This document shows positions 9,101 through 16,665 of a DNA stretch of 64,000 nt, piece by piece; within the stretch, counting starts at the first letter, position 1, and the number at the start of each line of letters is the position of its first letter. The translations under genes and the position numbers were made by a program. Below the pieces are notes generated by a model. It searched no databases. It was not told the origin of the DNA and was given only the letters and a program-made list of their open reading frames with translations. Location of the stretch: positions 124,001 to 188,000 of the forward strand of contig NZ_FZOF01000014.1 in assembly GCF_900188405.1 (NCBI RefSeq). Direction: 5' to 3'. This DNA comes from Actinacidiphila glaucinigra. Its GTDB lineage: Bacteria; Actinomycetota; Actinomycetes; Streptomycetales; Streptomycetaceae.

Positions 9101-9562
9101 GCCGACCTCGGAGTCCGCGCCGAGCAGCACGTACAGCCCCTCCCGTCCCAGGTCCTCCCAGCCGATGCCGCCGTCGGTGTGGGCGGCGCTGACCAGCCGG
9201 CACAGCGCGCCCCAGCCCCGGCCGTCCCGGGCGAGGAACACCGCCCGGTCGGTCGCCTCCGGCACGAAGGCCCCGCCACGCACCGGGGTACGCCGGCGGG
9301 CGGGCGGCGGGCCGGCCTGCGGTACGGCGCCCTCCCCCGCGTACGCCGCCGGCACCGCCAAGGAGGCGCCGAACAGCGGCCGCACCCCGGCCCGCGCGCA
9401 CGCCTTGGCGAAGCGCACCACCCCGGCGACCGTGTCCCGGTCGGTCAGCGCCAGCGCGTCCATCCCCCGTTCGGCGGCGCGCTCGGCGAGCCGCTCGGGG
9501 TGCGAGGCCCCGTACCGCAGCGAGAAGCCGGAGACGGTGTGCAGGTGCGTGAATCCCGCCAT
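6101..9562 (-). CDS. dnaE2: Error-prone DNA polymerase III alpha subunit DnaE2 (ImuC)
   Basis: This is a 1153-residue C-family polymerase used in SOS translesion synthesis. I chose the ATG at 9562 (MAGFTHLHTVSG), preceded by GGAGGTGCGT; an upstream in-frame extension to 9637 has no such site and would overlap the SOS box. Domains in order: a PHP domain (about 1-220, HLHTVSGFSLRYGASHPERL and LTDRDT), the Pol III palm/fingers (LPDIDIDVESARR supplies the catalytic Asp cluster), helix-hairpin-helix repeats, and a C-terminal OB-fold-like region (about 970-1080). The size and the lack of a proofreading exonuclease insertion fit DnaE2 rather than replicative DnaE (about 1180) or PolC. A LexA-type palindrome lies 66-81 bp upstream. 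It is coupled to the degenerate Y-family gene. Confidence 0.93.
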   Translation of the reverse strand: MAGFTHLHTVSGFSLRYGASHPERLAERAAERGMDALALTDRDTVAGVVRFAKACARAGVRPLFGASLAVPAAYAGEGAVPQAGPPPARRRTPVRGGAFVPEATDRAVFLARDGRGWGALCRLVSAAHTDGGIGWEDLGREGLYVLLGADSEVGRALAAGRPDRAARLLRPWREVYGDALRLEAVHHGRTGTGYGSLRLAARTVGFAVEQGVVPVLTNAVRYADPGQGEVADVLDSARRLVPVDVRDAGGLDSGERWLKDSGDMARTAERVVEAAGFTRGDARRLLRATEETAAGCAVDPEEDLGLGQVHFPEPEMVGAGARTADRVLRSHCAAGMVREGHDRDPEYWARLDHELRIIEGLGFASYFLTVGQVVADVREMGIRVAARGSGAGSLVNHLLGIAAADPVEHDLLMERFLSGRRASLPDIDIDVESARRLEVYRRILDRFGGERVATVAMPETYRVRHAVRDVGAALGMDPEQTDRLAKAFPHIRARDARAALAELPELRQVAGEDHGRLWELVEALDALPRGVAMHPCGVLLSDAGLLDRTPVVPTSGEGFPMSQFDKDDVEDLGLLKLDVLGVRMQSAMAHTLDEVERTGGGRIDLDRIPQGDPATYELVRSAETLGCFQIESPGQRDLVGRLQPATFHDLVVDISLFRPGPVAADMVRPFIEARHGRTPVHYPHPDLEPVLRETHGVVVFHEQLIGIMCVMTGCDRGFADEARRALSDETRQGRLRAWFADAARERGYSREVIRHTWEIVSAFGAYGFCKAHAVAFAVPTYQSAWLKAHHPAAFYAGVLTHDPGMYPKRLLLADARRRGVPVLPLDVNRSGAAYRIEPVPGEGDGTEVWGLRLALSEVHGISEAEVARITAGQPYSSLQDLWERARPGRAAAERLVQVGALDPFGGNRRDMLLQVAEVHRQGRASAYDGQLTLTAGAGEPAFAPIGLPDMDDGERLGAELGVLGMDASRHLMDDHLAFLEELGAIPANRLREVRHGGTVLVAGAKAATQTPPIRSGRRVVFTTLDDGTGLVDLAFFDDSHEACAHTVFHSWLLLVRGVVQRRGPQSLSVVGAAAWNLAELVELRKEGGLEAVAARLAETPGEPADLPAPPPEGRRVRMSTGYEMHPWADLRPAGEGAPTGRKLWHSSPGSAGR

Positions 9563-9627
9563 ACGCACCTCCGACCGCTCACGCCTCCCCCGTTCCGAAC
9601 CCTCTGCCACCCACCATAGACCACTTG

Positions 9628-9643
9628 TCGAACACATGTACGA
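9628..9643. promoter_or_regulatory. LexA/SOS box between dnaE2 and SNase-like gene
   Basis: The sequence TCGAACACATGTACGA matches the actinobacterial SOS operator TCGAAC-N4-GTTCGA with one mismatch (GTACGA). It is centred about 73 bp upstream of the dnaE2 ATG, where a repressor would block its promoter. It is also about 90 bp upstream of the divergent nuclease gene, which could be coregulated. The match is seen directly; LexA binding is inferred. Confidence 0.7.
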
Positions 9644-9732
9644 AGACGCGCCGGATCCCTGTCCTCCGCCACCCTCCGCGTGGTTTCATGCACACGACGT
9701 CACCGACGCTCGCACCCCGACGGGGAGTCGCC

Positions 9733-10614
9733 ATGCCGATGCTGCTGGTCAAGGGCTCTTTCCAGATAAAGAACACCGAGCCGGACGGGGACACCGTGGG
9801 CTTCGTCCCCACCCGCCACCCCGACTGGAACCGGGTCAGGGGCGGTCTCGGGCTCGACCTCACCAACTCCTGCCGGGGCAAGCTGCGGCTGGACGCCGTC
9901 GACGCGCTGGAGACCCACTACGGGCCCACCTCCGCCCCGGCCCACCAGCCGCTGCCCTTCGCCCACGCGGCCCGCGACGAGCTGCTGCGCTGGCTCGGCT
10001 TCACCGCCGTGGAGCGCGCGCCCGGCGGCGAGAGGGTCGTCGCCGCCAGTCCCGAGAGCGTCCCCGGCTGGATCCTCACCGGCGGGGTGGACGTGCACGG
10101 CCGCTGCGTCGCCCTGGCCGGCCGGGGCGCGCTGCCGGAGGGCACCAAGAGCGGCCAGGAGGTCACGGTCGGCGTGCCGCTGCTGCGCGCCACCGTCAAC
10201 CACCACCTGGTCGCCGAGGGCCTGGCCTACCCGACCTTCTACAGCAACCTCTACGAGGACCTGCGCCGCGAGCTGACCGACGTCGCCCGGCAGGCCCGGG
10301 ACGCGGGCAGGGGGCTGTGGCCGGACGACGTGAGCACCACCGGCGCCAAGGTCACCGGACTCTCCTCGCTCACCGACGACGCGGTGCTCGTCCCCAAACT
10401 CTTCCGGCGGCTCTTCGACTACCTCGCCCTCGGCGAGCCCTCCCTCAGCGCCTTCCGCGCCTTCCTGGCCGGGGCGGCCGACACCTACCGGATCCTGTCC
10501 TCGGACACCCCGCGCGCGCAGGTGCGGGGACTGCACCACGTCGTCGAGGTGACCGGCGACCACACCGTGCGGATGACCGTCCCGGTCGAGGACCTGGTCT
10601 TCACCGAGGCCTGA
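9733..10614 (+). CDS. Staphylococcal-nuclease-like (SNase/TNase homologue) protein
   Basis: This 293-residue protein begins MPMLLVKGSFQ at the ATG at 9733, preceded by GGGGAG at 9722-9727; longer upstream in-frame starts lack support. The N-terminus has the SNase-type strand with DGDTVGFVP (residues about 19-27), the usual position of the metal-binding Asp. The TFYSNLYEDLRRELTDVA-like helix with 'AGRGLW' at about 165-197 matches the end of the SNase fold (ARxAxxGLW). A C-terminal extension of about 95 residues is unassigned. No signal peptide is seen, so it is probably cytoplasmic. It is divergent from dnaE2 across the SOS box, so a damage-related nuclease is a reasonable inference. It converges with and overlaps the amidase gene by 14 bp. 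Confidence 0.75.
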   Translation: MPMLLVKGSFQIKNTEPDGDTVGFVPTRHPDWNRVRGGLGLDLTNSCRGKLRLDAVDALETHYGPTSAPAHQPLPFAHAARDELLRWLGFTAVERAPGGERVVAASPESVPGWILTGGVDVHGRCVALAGRGALPEGTKSGQEVTVGVPLLRATVNHHLVAEGLAYPTFYSNLYEDLRRELTDVARQARDAGRGLWPDDVSTTGAKVTGLSSLTDDAVLVPKLFRRLFDYLALGEPSLSAFRAFLAGAADTYRILSSDTPRAQVRGLHHVVEVTGDHTVRMTVPVEDLVFTEA

Positions 10615-11818
10615 CGACCGAGGCGAACGCCGCGGCCCACCGCAGCAGTTCCTCGTCCTCGCCGGGGCGCCCGACGGCCTGCAGGCCCAGCGGCAGGCCG
10701 TTGGCGGCGAACCCGGCGGGCAGGCTCACCGAGGGGAAGCCCGCGTTGCTCCACGGCAGGCACATCACCGAGTCGCCGGTGCTGCCCAGCCCGAACGGGG
10801 CAGGGCCGGTGGCGGACGGTGCCAGCCAGACGTCGACCTCCCCCATGGCCGCCAGCAACCGCTCACGGAGGATCCGGCGCTCGCCCACGGCCCGTTCGTA
10901 GTCGTCGCGGCCGACGGCACGGCCCTCGCGGATGGCGGCGACCGTCTGCTCGCGGTAAAGGTGACCGTGCCGGGGGAACCACTCGGCGTGCGTACGGGCC
11001 ACCTCGTAGCGGTTCATGACGTACAACTGCCGTACGACCGCCTCGAACTCACCCGGGCCCGCCATCATCGGCACCTCGCGCACCGTCCAGCCCGCCGACT
11101 CCAGCCGCCCGGCCTGCGCCGCGAAGGCCTCCCGGGCCTCCGCCCCGGCCCGTTCCAGGTACGGGCCCGCGGGTATGCCGAGCACCGGCCGGTCCTCGCC
11201 GGCCGGCGGCTCCCGCCAGTCGTCGCACAGGACGGACGCGCCGCGCGCCGCCATCGCGACGTCCTTGGCGAGCACCCCGACCGTGTCGAAACTCGGGGCG
11301 TTGGCGATCACCCCGTCCACCGGGACGCGCCCGAAGGTCGGCTTGAAGCCCACCACCCCGCAGTAGGCCGCGGGCCGGACCACCGAGCCGACGGTCTGCG
11401 TCCCGACCGCCAGCGGCACCATGCCCGCCGCCACCGCGGCCGCCGAGCCGCTGCTCGAACCACCCGGCGTGTGGGCGGTGTTGTGCGGATTGCGGGTCGG
11501 CCCCGGCGCGGTCACCGCGAACTCGGCCGTCACCGTCTTCCCCGCGACCAGCGCCCCGGCCGCCCGCAGCCGGTCCACCAGCGGTGCCTGCGGCCCGGCC
11601 AGCACCTCCGGCGGCACCGCGGACCCGGCCCTGGTCTCCATCCCGTCGATCCGGACGATGTCCTTGACGCCCACCATCACCCCGGACAGCACCCCCGGCG
11701 GCGCCCCGGCCGCCTCGGCCGCCAGCCGGCCCCGCCGGTCCGGCTCCCGCACGAACGCCTTGATCCGGGCGTCGAGCCGGTCGATACGGTCACAAGTCCG
11801 TGCCACCAGATCCGTCAC
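10601..11818 (-). CDS. Amidase-signature hydrolase (GatA/AtzF-like)
   Basis: This 405-residue amidase-signature enzyme hydrolyses C-N amide bonds. The Ser-cisSer-Lys triad can be read: Lys in GVMVGVKDIVR (near 50), the cis-Ser in GGSSSGSAAAVAAG (near 120), and the nucleophile region GTQTVGSVVRPAAYCGVVGFKPT (near 140-160), where GSVVRPA replaces the usual GSIRxPA. The GTG at 11818 gives a start (VTDLVARTCDRID) in line with family length; an upstream ATG at 11869 adds 17 residues with no clear ribosome binding site. It is a monocistronic-looking gene and the substrate is unknown. It is not the tRNA amidotransferase subunit, because no gatB or gatC lies near. Confidence 0.85.
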   Translation of the reverse strand: MTDLVARTCDRIDRLDARIKAFVREPDRRGRLAAEAAGAPPGVLSGVMVGVKDIVRIDGMETRAGSAVPPEVLAGPQAPLVDRLRAAGALVAGKTVTAEFAVTAPGPTRNPHNTAHTPGGSSSGSAAAVAAGMVPLAVGTQTVGSVVRPAAYCGVVGFKPTFGRVPVDGVIANAPSFDTVGVLAKDVAMAARGASVLCDDWREPPAGEDRPVLGIPAGPYLERAGAEAREAFAAQAGRLESAGWTVREVPMMAGPGEFEAVVRQLYVMNRYEVARTHAEWFPRHGHLYREQTVAAIREGRAVGRDDYERAVGERRILRERLLAAMGEVDVWLAPSATGPAPFGLGSTGDSVMCLPWSNAGFPSVSLPAGFAANGLPLGLQAVGRPGEDEELLRWAAAFASVVRPR

Positions 11819-12103
11819 GGCGGCCACGCTACGCCGAAAAGCCCCCGCCTTCCCCGGGCACGGCGTCATCGCCCCGCCCGCCGGGCCCCGCGGCCGGGGC
11901 GGGGCGGGCCGGGGCCCGGGAGGGGCGCGAGGGTACGCGTCCTCCCGGACGGCCCAAACACCGCATCGGTGCGAGATTCGTCACGTCCCGATGTCACGCG
12001 GGTGCTCCCCCGTCCCATACGTCAACCCGCGTCACGCGTACGTCACCCCAGTGGCTACTCAGGGGTTGCGAAGGCAAGGGGACGGCACGATTTACTGACC
12101 GCC

Positions 12104-12394
12104 ATGACGGCGACCGACACCATCTCCAGACCCGTGGCACACCCCGGCCGGCTGCGCATGGTGGGCCACCTGCGCCGCCTCGCGGCCGCCGGTCTGGTGG
12201 AACCGCCGTGCGGCACACGGCCCCCGCGGTACCCGGAGGACGAGGACGCCGAGGTCTGGGACGACTTCCGGCACCGGCTGGCGGCCCTGCTGGTCGGCCT
12301 GCACGAGGAGGCCAAGGCGCCGCGCCCGGCGCACCGGGCCGTGCACGTCGGCGCGACGGTCATGGCCTTCCCCCTGCACCGCCGGTTCCGCTGA
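12104..12394 (+). CDS. Small hypothetical protein
   Basis: A 96-residue protein from the ATG at 12104. It is rich in Arg, His and Ala, with one acidic patch (PEDEDAEVWDDF, near 46-57) between basic segments. No signal, membrane segment or recognised domain is present. The codon pattern is GC-rich at third positions like its neighbours, and it ends just before a strong hairpin, both of which support a real gene. The ribosome binding site is weak. Function unknown. Confidence 0.55.
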   Translation: MTATDTISRPVAHPGRLRMVGHLRRLAAAGLVEPPCGTRPPRYPEDEDAEVWDDFRHRLAALLVGLHEEAKAPRPAHRAVHVGATVMAFPLHRRFR

Positions 12395-12400
12395 CCCCCC

Positions 12401-12426
12401 GGGCCCGGCCGCACACGGCCGGGCCC
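12401..12426. terminator. Bidirectional hairpin terminator
   Basis: GGGCCCGGCC (12401-12410) and GGCCGGGCCC (12417-12426) form a perfect 10-bp stem with a 6-base loop. It lies between convergent genes (small hypothetical gene and protease). Confidence 0.7.
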
Positions 12427-12468
12427 CGGACTCCGCCGCAGCCCGGGGCCCGCCTGAACACGTGGACG

Positions 12469-13584
12469 TCAGCCGAGTTGCGCCCCGACCGCGGCCAGCG
12501 CCGTGGTCACCGGCTGGAAGAAGGTCTCCCCGCCCGCCTGGCAGTCCCCACTGCCGCCGGAGGTGAGACCGATCGCGCTGCCGTCACGGGTGAACAGCGC
12601 GCCACCGCTGTCGCCCGGTTCGGCGCAGACGTCGGTCTGGATCAGCCCGGTGACGGTGCCCTCCGGGTAGTTGACCGTCGCGTCGAGCCCGAGGACCGTG
12701 CCCCCGTTCAGCCCCGTGGTGCTGCCCATCCGGAACACCTCCTGGCCCACGGCGGCCTCCGCGGCCCCGTCGATGGCCAGGGCCCGGCCGTTGCCGAGGT
12801 TCACCTGGCTGGGCGCCTGGGTGTTCGGGTCGTCGTACGTCACGAGCGCGAAGTCGCCGTCGCCCGGGAAGGTCGCCTGCCGCACGGTCGCGATGGGCGC
12901 CCCGCCCTGGCTGTCCGACCAGTTCGCGAAGGCGACCCCGCAGTGGCCCGCGGTGAGGAAGGCCGGGGCGCCGTCCTTGACGACGTTGAAGCCCAGCGAA
13001 CAGCGCGCCCCGTCGGCGAAGATGGCGTCCCCGCCGGCCACGAGGGGCTTGAACTCGCCCGCGGACTTCTGGATCCGGGCCATGCCGCCGCCCAGGGACC
13101 GCACCGTGGACTCCAGGGTGTCCCACCTGCCACCGGTGACGGTGCGGTCCGCGGTGACCAGGATCCGGTTCGTCCGGGGGTCGACGGCCCAGGCGGTACC
13201 GGGGATCGTGGCGCGCTGCTTCAAGGTCCGTGCGGCGGAGGTCAGTTCGGCGGCGCTGTTCTCCACCGTCCGGGTCGCGGCGCCGGCCTGCGCGACCCGC
13301 GCGGCCACGTCGCCGCCGTCCCCGGCGACCACGTTCACCACGAGCCGCCCGCTGCCCGCGTCGTAGTACGCCCCCGCGATGGACGGGCCGAACTCCGCGC
13401 CGAGCCGTGAGGCGAGTTCCGCGGCGGCCGCGGCGCCGAGCCGCTTCGGCGCGGGGGCTTGCGGGCCCTGCGCGGCGGACTGCGAGGCGTTGGCGTTGGG
13501 CAGCAGTACGGCCGCTGCCGCGATGGCGGCGGCACCGGCCGCGACGAACACGATCTTCCTCTTCGCTATCTGTTTGTGCTTCAA
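12469..13584 (-). CDS. Secreted streptogrisin/alpha-lytic-type serine protease (S1), TTG start
   Basis: This is a 371-residue preproprotease. The start is TTG at 13584 (protein MKHKQIAKRKIVF), fixed by a near-perfect AGGAGGT at 13591-13597, 6 bases away. A signal peptide spans about 1-33. An alpha-lytic-type proregion runs to about 175, acting as a folding chaperone in this family. The chymotrypsin-like domain then starts near GGDAIFADGARCSLGF. The triad is readable: His in LTAGHCG, Asp in GDFALVTYDD, Ser in CAEPGDSGGAL. It is the most divergent of the three proteases here. Its end faces the small hypothetical gene across a shared terminator. Confidence 0.92.
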   Translation of the reverse strand: MKHKQIAKRKIVFVAAGAAAIAAAAVLLPNANASQSAAQGPQAPAPKRLGAAAAAELASRLGAEFGPSIAGAYYDAGSGRLVVNVVAGDGGDVAARVAQAGAATRTVENSAAELTSAARTLKQRATIPGTAWAVDPRTNRILVTADRTVTGGRWDTLESTVRSLGGGMARIQKSAGEFKPLVAGGDAIFADGARCSLGFNVVKDGAPAFLTAGHCGVAFANWSDSQGGAPIATVRQATFPGDGDFALVTYDDPNTQAPSQVNLGNGRALAIDGAAEAAVGQEVFRMGSTTGLNGGTVLGLDATVNYPEGTVTGLIQTDVCAEPGDSGGALFTRDGSAIGLTSGGSGDCQAGGETFFQPVTTALAAVGAQLG

Positions 13585-13732
13585 CTCGTGACCTCCTGTG
13601 GGGGGATACAGGCCGGATCGTCGGGCGCAGGGGGAAGCGTGGTTCCGCCTGACATACGCGGCCCCGCCCCGTTGCGTTCACCGCGGCCGATCCGCTCGCG
13701 TCCGGGGTCACGGTTGTGGTGGAATCCGCCCG

Positions 13733-14575
13733 ATGAGCACTTTCGACCCCTCCCTCGTGGCGCTGGAGTACCGCGCCGCCTACGACCGGCAGTTGCGCGC
13801 CCGCGTGCCCGCCGACCTCTCGCGGTTCCGCTCGGTGGAACGCGACGGACCGCTGCTGCGCAAGACCTACGAGCACGGGGAGACGGGGTTCCTGGACTAC
13901 CGCGACCTCGGCGGACTCGACGGCCCCGGGCTGGACGCCCTGATCGCCCGGCAGCGGGACCACTACGCCGCGCTGGGCATGCCGGTGGAGTGGAAGTACC
14001 ACGCCCACGACCTGCCCGCGGGGCTGCCGGACCGGCTGGTGGCGGCCGGCTTCGTGCCGGAGGAACCGGAGACGGTGCTGGTCGGCGAGGCGGCGGCGCT
14101 GACGGCCGCCCCGGTGCTGCCGGAGGGTCTGGCGCTGCGGGAGGTCACCTCACGGGCGGACTTCGAGCGCGTCCGGCGGATGGAGGAGACGGTCTGGGGC
14201 GTGCCCCACGACTGGCTGCCGGGGATGCTGGAGAGCGAGGTGTCGGGGCCCGGCGACCCCTGCGTGGTGGTCGTCGCCGAGACCGCCGACGGCACCGTGG
14301 TCTGCGCCGGCTGGGCCCGCTTCCACGAGGGCACCGACTTCGTGTCGCTGTGGGGCGGCTCCACCCTGCCGCAGTGGCGGGGACGCGCCGCCTACCGGGC
14401 GACGGTGGCGCACCGGGCCCGGCTGGCGGTCGCGGCGGGTCACCGCTTCGTGCAGGTCGACGCGTCCCCGGACAGCGCCCCGATCCTGACCCGGCTGGGG
14501 CTGCTGCCGGTGGCGGTCACCGTGCCGTACGTGTGGCGGCCCGACGTGCCGCGGGCGGAGGACGGGCTCAGCTGA
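13733..14575 (+). CDS. GNAT-family N-acetyltransferase
   Basis: This 280-residue protein starts at the ATG at 13733. The C-terminal half (about 125-265) has a GNAT layout: a strand with VVVVAETADGTVVCAGWARF, a following strand FVSLWGGSTLP, then QWRGRAAYRATVAHRARLA as the acetyl-CoA-binding loop and helix (R-G-x-G/A type), and DASPDSAPILTRLGL, the usual distal motif. The N-terminal half is a divergent domain. The acceptor substrate cannot be predicted. It converges with and overlaps the slipin gene by 8 bp. Confidence 0.8.
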   Translation: MSTFDPSLVALEYRAAYDRQLRARVPADLSRFRSVERDGPLLRKTYEHGETGFLDYRDLGGLDGPGLDALIARQRDHYAALGMPVEWKYHAHDLPAGLPDRLVAAGFVPEEPETVLVGEAAALTAAPVLPEGLALREVTSRADFERVRRMEETVWGVPHDWLPGMLESEVSGPGDPCVVVVAETADGTVVCAGWARFHEGTDFVSLWGGSTLPQWRGRAAYRATVAHRARLAVAAGHRFVQVDASPDSAPILTRLGLLPVAVTVPYVWRPDVPRAEDGLS

Positions 14576-15536
14576 CGTCGGGGGGCCGCTGCGGCCGGAC
14601 GGTCTCCAGCAGCGGGTCCGCCGCGAGGGTCTCGCGCAGGTCGACGGGGAGCTCCTCGGCGGGCTCCGCCGGCGGAACGCCGGACTCGGGCAGGTCGGCG
14701 GCGGCCCTCGGCGCGGGGCCGCGGGGAGGCGCTGCCGCCGCACGGGGTGCGGGCGCCGGCTGCTGTTCGACCGCCGGGTACGGGCCCTGCTGGGCGCGCT
14801 CGAGGAAGCGCAGCAGTTCCACCGGGAAGGGCAGCACGAGCGTGGAGTTCTTCTCCGCGGCGACGGCCACGACCGTCTGCAGCAGGCGGAGCTGGAGCGC
14901 GGCGGGAGTGTCGCTCATGACCGCCGCGGCGTCGGCGAGCTTCTTGGAGGCCTGGAACTCGGCGTCCGCGTTGATGATCCGGGCCCGGCGCTCCCGCTCG
15001 GACTCGGCCTGGCGGGCCATCGAGCGCTTCATCGTCTCCGGGAGCGAGACGTCCTTGATCTCCACGCGGTCGATCTGCACGCCCCACCCGATGGCCGGGC
15101 TGTCGATCATCAGCTCCAGCCCCTGGTTGAGCTTCTCTCGGTTGGAGAGCAGGTCGTCCAGGTCGCTCTTGCCGATGATCGACCGCAGCGAGGTCTGCGC
15201 CATCTGCGAGACGGCGAACCGGTAGTCCTCGACGTTGATGATCGCGTCGGTGGCGTTGACGACCTTGAAGTACACCACCGCGTCCACCTTGACCGTGACG
15301 TTGTCGCGGGTGATGCCCTCCTGGGCGGGCACCGGCATCGTCACGATCTGCAGGTTCACCTTCCGCATCCGGTCGACGACCGGCACGATCATGGTGAATC
15401 CGGGGGTCCGCACCCCGCCCCTGACCCGGCCGAGCCGGAACACCACGCCCCGCTCGAACTGCTGCACCACACGGGCCCCGGCCACGAAGTACAACGCTCC
15501 TGCCGAGAGCACGGCGGCTATCAACTCGACGACCAT
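14568..15536 (-). CDS. SPFH/band 7 (slipin-like) membrane protein
   Basis: A 322-residue prohibitin-homology protein. One N-terminal membrane segment (about 3-22) is followed by VVQQFERGVVFRLGRVRGG, the signature opening of bacterial slipins. The SPFH domain continues to about 190 (DNVTVKVDAVVYFKV, then DLDDLLSNREKLNQG), followed by a coiled-coil helix rich in Ala, Arg and Glu and a Pro/Ala C-terminal tail. Such proteins build membrane microdomain scaffolds. No partner NfeD protease gene is adjacent. The start could be GTG 15539 or ATG 15536. Confidence 0.88.
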   Translation of the reverse strand: MVVELIAAVLSAGALYFVAGARVVQQFERGVVFRLGRVRGGVRTPGFTMIVPVVDRMRKVNLQIVTMPVPAQEGITRDNVTVKVDAVVYFKVVNATDAIINVEDYRFAVSQMAQTSLRSIIGKSDLDDLLSNREKLNQGLELMIDSPAIGWGVQIDRVEIKDVSLPETMKRSMARQAESERERRARIINADAEFQASKKLADAAAVMSDTPAALQLRLLQTVVAVAAEKNSTLVLPFPVELLRFLERAQQGPYPAVEQQPAPAPRAAAAPPRGPAPRAAADLPESGVPPAEPAEELPVDLRETLAADPLLETVRPQRPPDVS

Positions 15537-15646
15537 CACGGCCCCCTGGGGTCCGGAATCGCAGTACTTCCACGGTACCTCGCGGGTAACCCGCCGGATA
15601 CGGGCCGGGATGCCCCGTTACGAACCCGCCGGCGGCCCGGCCCGGC

Positions 15647-16603
15647 CTACCGCGGCGCACCCGCCGCCCGGGCGAGCCGGTCCGCGACGACCCGCAGCCG
15701 TTCGGCCAGCTCAGGGGGCTCCCGCACCTCGAAGTCGACGCCGAGCATGCCGATGTAGACGGCGAGCGCGTCGAGGGACTCGGAACCGGTGCGCAGCACG
15801 CAGCTGTCCGGCCCGGTGGACTCCACGGTCGCGTACCCGGCGTACTCGGCCACGGCCTCGGCGGGCGCGTGCACGACGACGACGGCCTGGTGGCGGTAGG
15901 CCCGCGAGGTGACCCCCCGGGCGACGTACGACGCGGCGTCCGCCGGGGGCCGCCGGGGCGCGAAGCGGGGGCCGGTGGGAGACCTGGGGTCCATCCGGTC
16001 CACACGGAAGGTGCGCCAGTCCTGCCGGTCGGTGTCCCAGGCGAGCAGGTACCAGCGGCGGCCGTGGTGGACCAGGCTGTGCGGCTCCACCGTGCGGCGG
16101 CTCGCGGTGCCGCCGTGCGCCCGGTAGTCGAAGCGCAGCCGTTCGTGGTCGCGGCAGGCGGCGCCGATCGCGGTCAGCACCTCCTGGGCGACGGCGCCCG
16201 GCTGGGACGCGGGCCGGACGACCGCGACGGCCTCCATGGCCTGCGCCCGGCGGCGCAGCCGGGAGGGCAGCACCTGCTCCAGCTTGGCCAGCGCGCGCAG
16301 CGAGGTCTCCTCGATGCCCTCGACGCTGCCGCCGGCGCCGGTGCGCAGGCACAGCGCGACCGCGATCGCCTCGTCGTCGTCGAGCAGCAGCGGGGGCAGT
16401 GCGGCGCCCGCGCCCAGCCGGTAGCCGCCGGCGGTGCCGGGGGTGGCGTGCACGGGGTAGCCGAGGGCGCGCAGGCGCTCCACGTCGCGGCGCACCGTCC
16501 GGGCGGTGACGTCGAGGCGCTCGGCGAGTTCGGGCCCCGTCCAGTCGCGCCGGGACTGGAGCAGGGACAGCAGGCGCAGCAGTCGGGCGGAGGTTTCCAG
16601 CAC
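15647..16603 (-). CDS. WYL-domain transcriptional regulator (YafY type)
   Basis: This 318-residue regulator has an N-terminal DeoR-like winged helix-turn-helix (about 5-60: LLSLLQSRRDWTGPELAERL, TARTVRRDVERLRALGYPV) and a WYL domain (about 140-210: RLRFDYRAHGG, HHGRRWYLLAWDTDRQDWRTFRVDR). WYL domains are thought to bind ligands, often nucleic acid, and many control DNA-damage or phage-response genes. The GTG at 16603 leaves only 62 bp to the divergent AlkZ-like gene, so autoregulation and control of that gene are likely (inference). Confidence 0.88.
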   Translation of the reverse strand: MLETSARLLRLLSLLQSRRDWTGPELAERLDVTARTVRRDVERLRALGYPVHATPGTAGGYRLGAGAALPPLLLDDDEAIAVALCLRTGAGGSVEGIEETSLRALAKLEQVLPSRLRRRAQAMEAVAVVRPASQPGAVAQEVLTAIGAACRDHERLRFDYRAHGGTASRRTVEPHSLVHHGRRWYLLAWDTDRQDWRTFRVDRMDPRSPTGPRFAPRRPPADAASYVARGVTSRAYRHQAVVVVHAPAEAVAEYAGYATVESTGPDSCVLRTGSESLDALAVYIGMLGVDFEVREPPELAERLRVVADRLARAAGAPR

Positions 16604-16665
16604 GGCAGCAGTCTGGCAGGCATCGCGGACGGTTCCTGACCTCATTCCGGCCTACCGTGACACCC

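Noticed and set aside
6128..9619. Very long open frame (over 1100 codons) antisense to dnaE2
   Set aside because: High-GC third-position bias leaves antisense frames open. The predicted protein is Gly/Arg/Pro-rich and lacks domains, while the opposite strand encodes an intact DnaE2.
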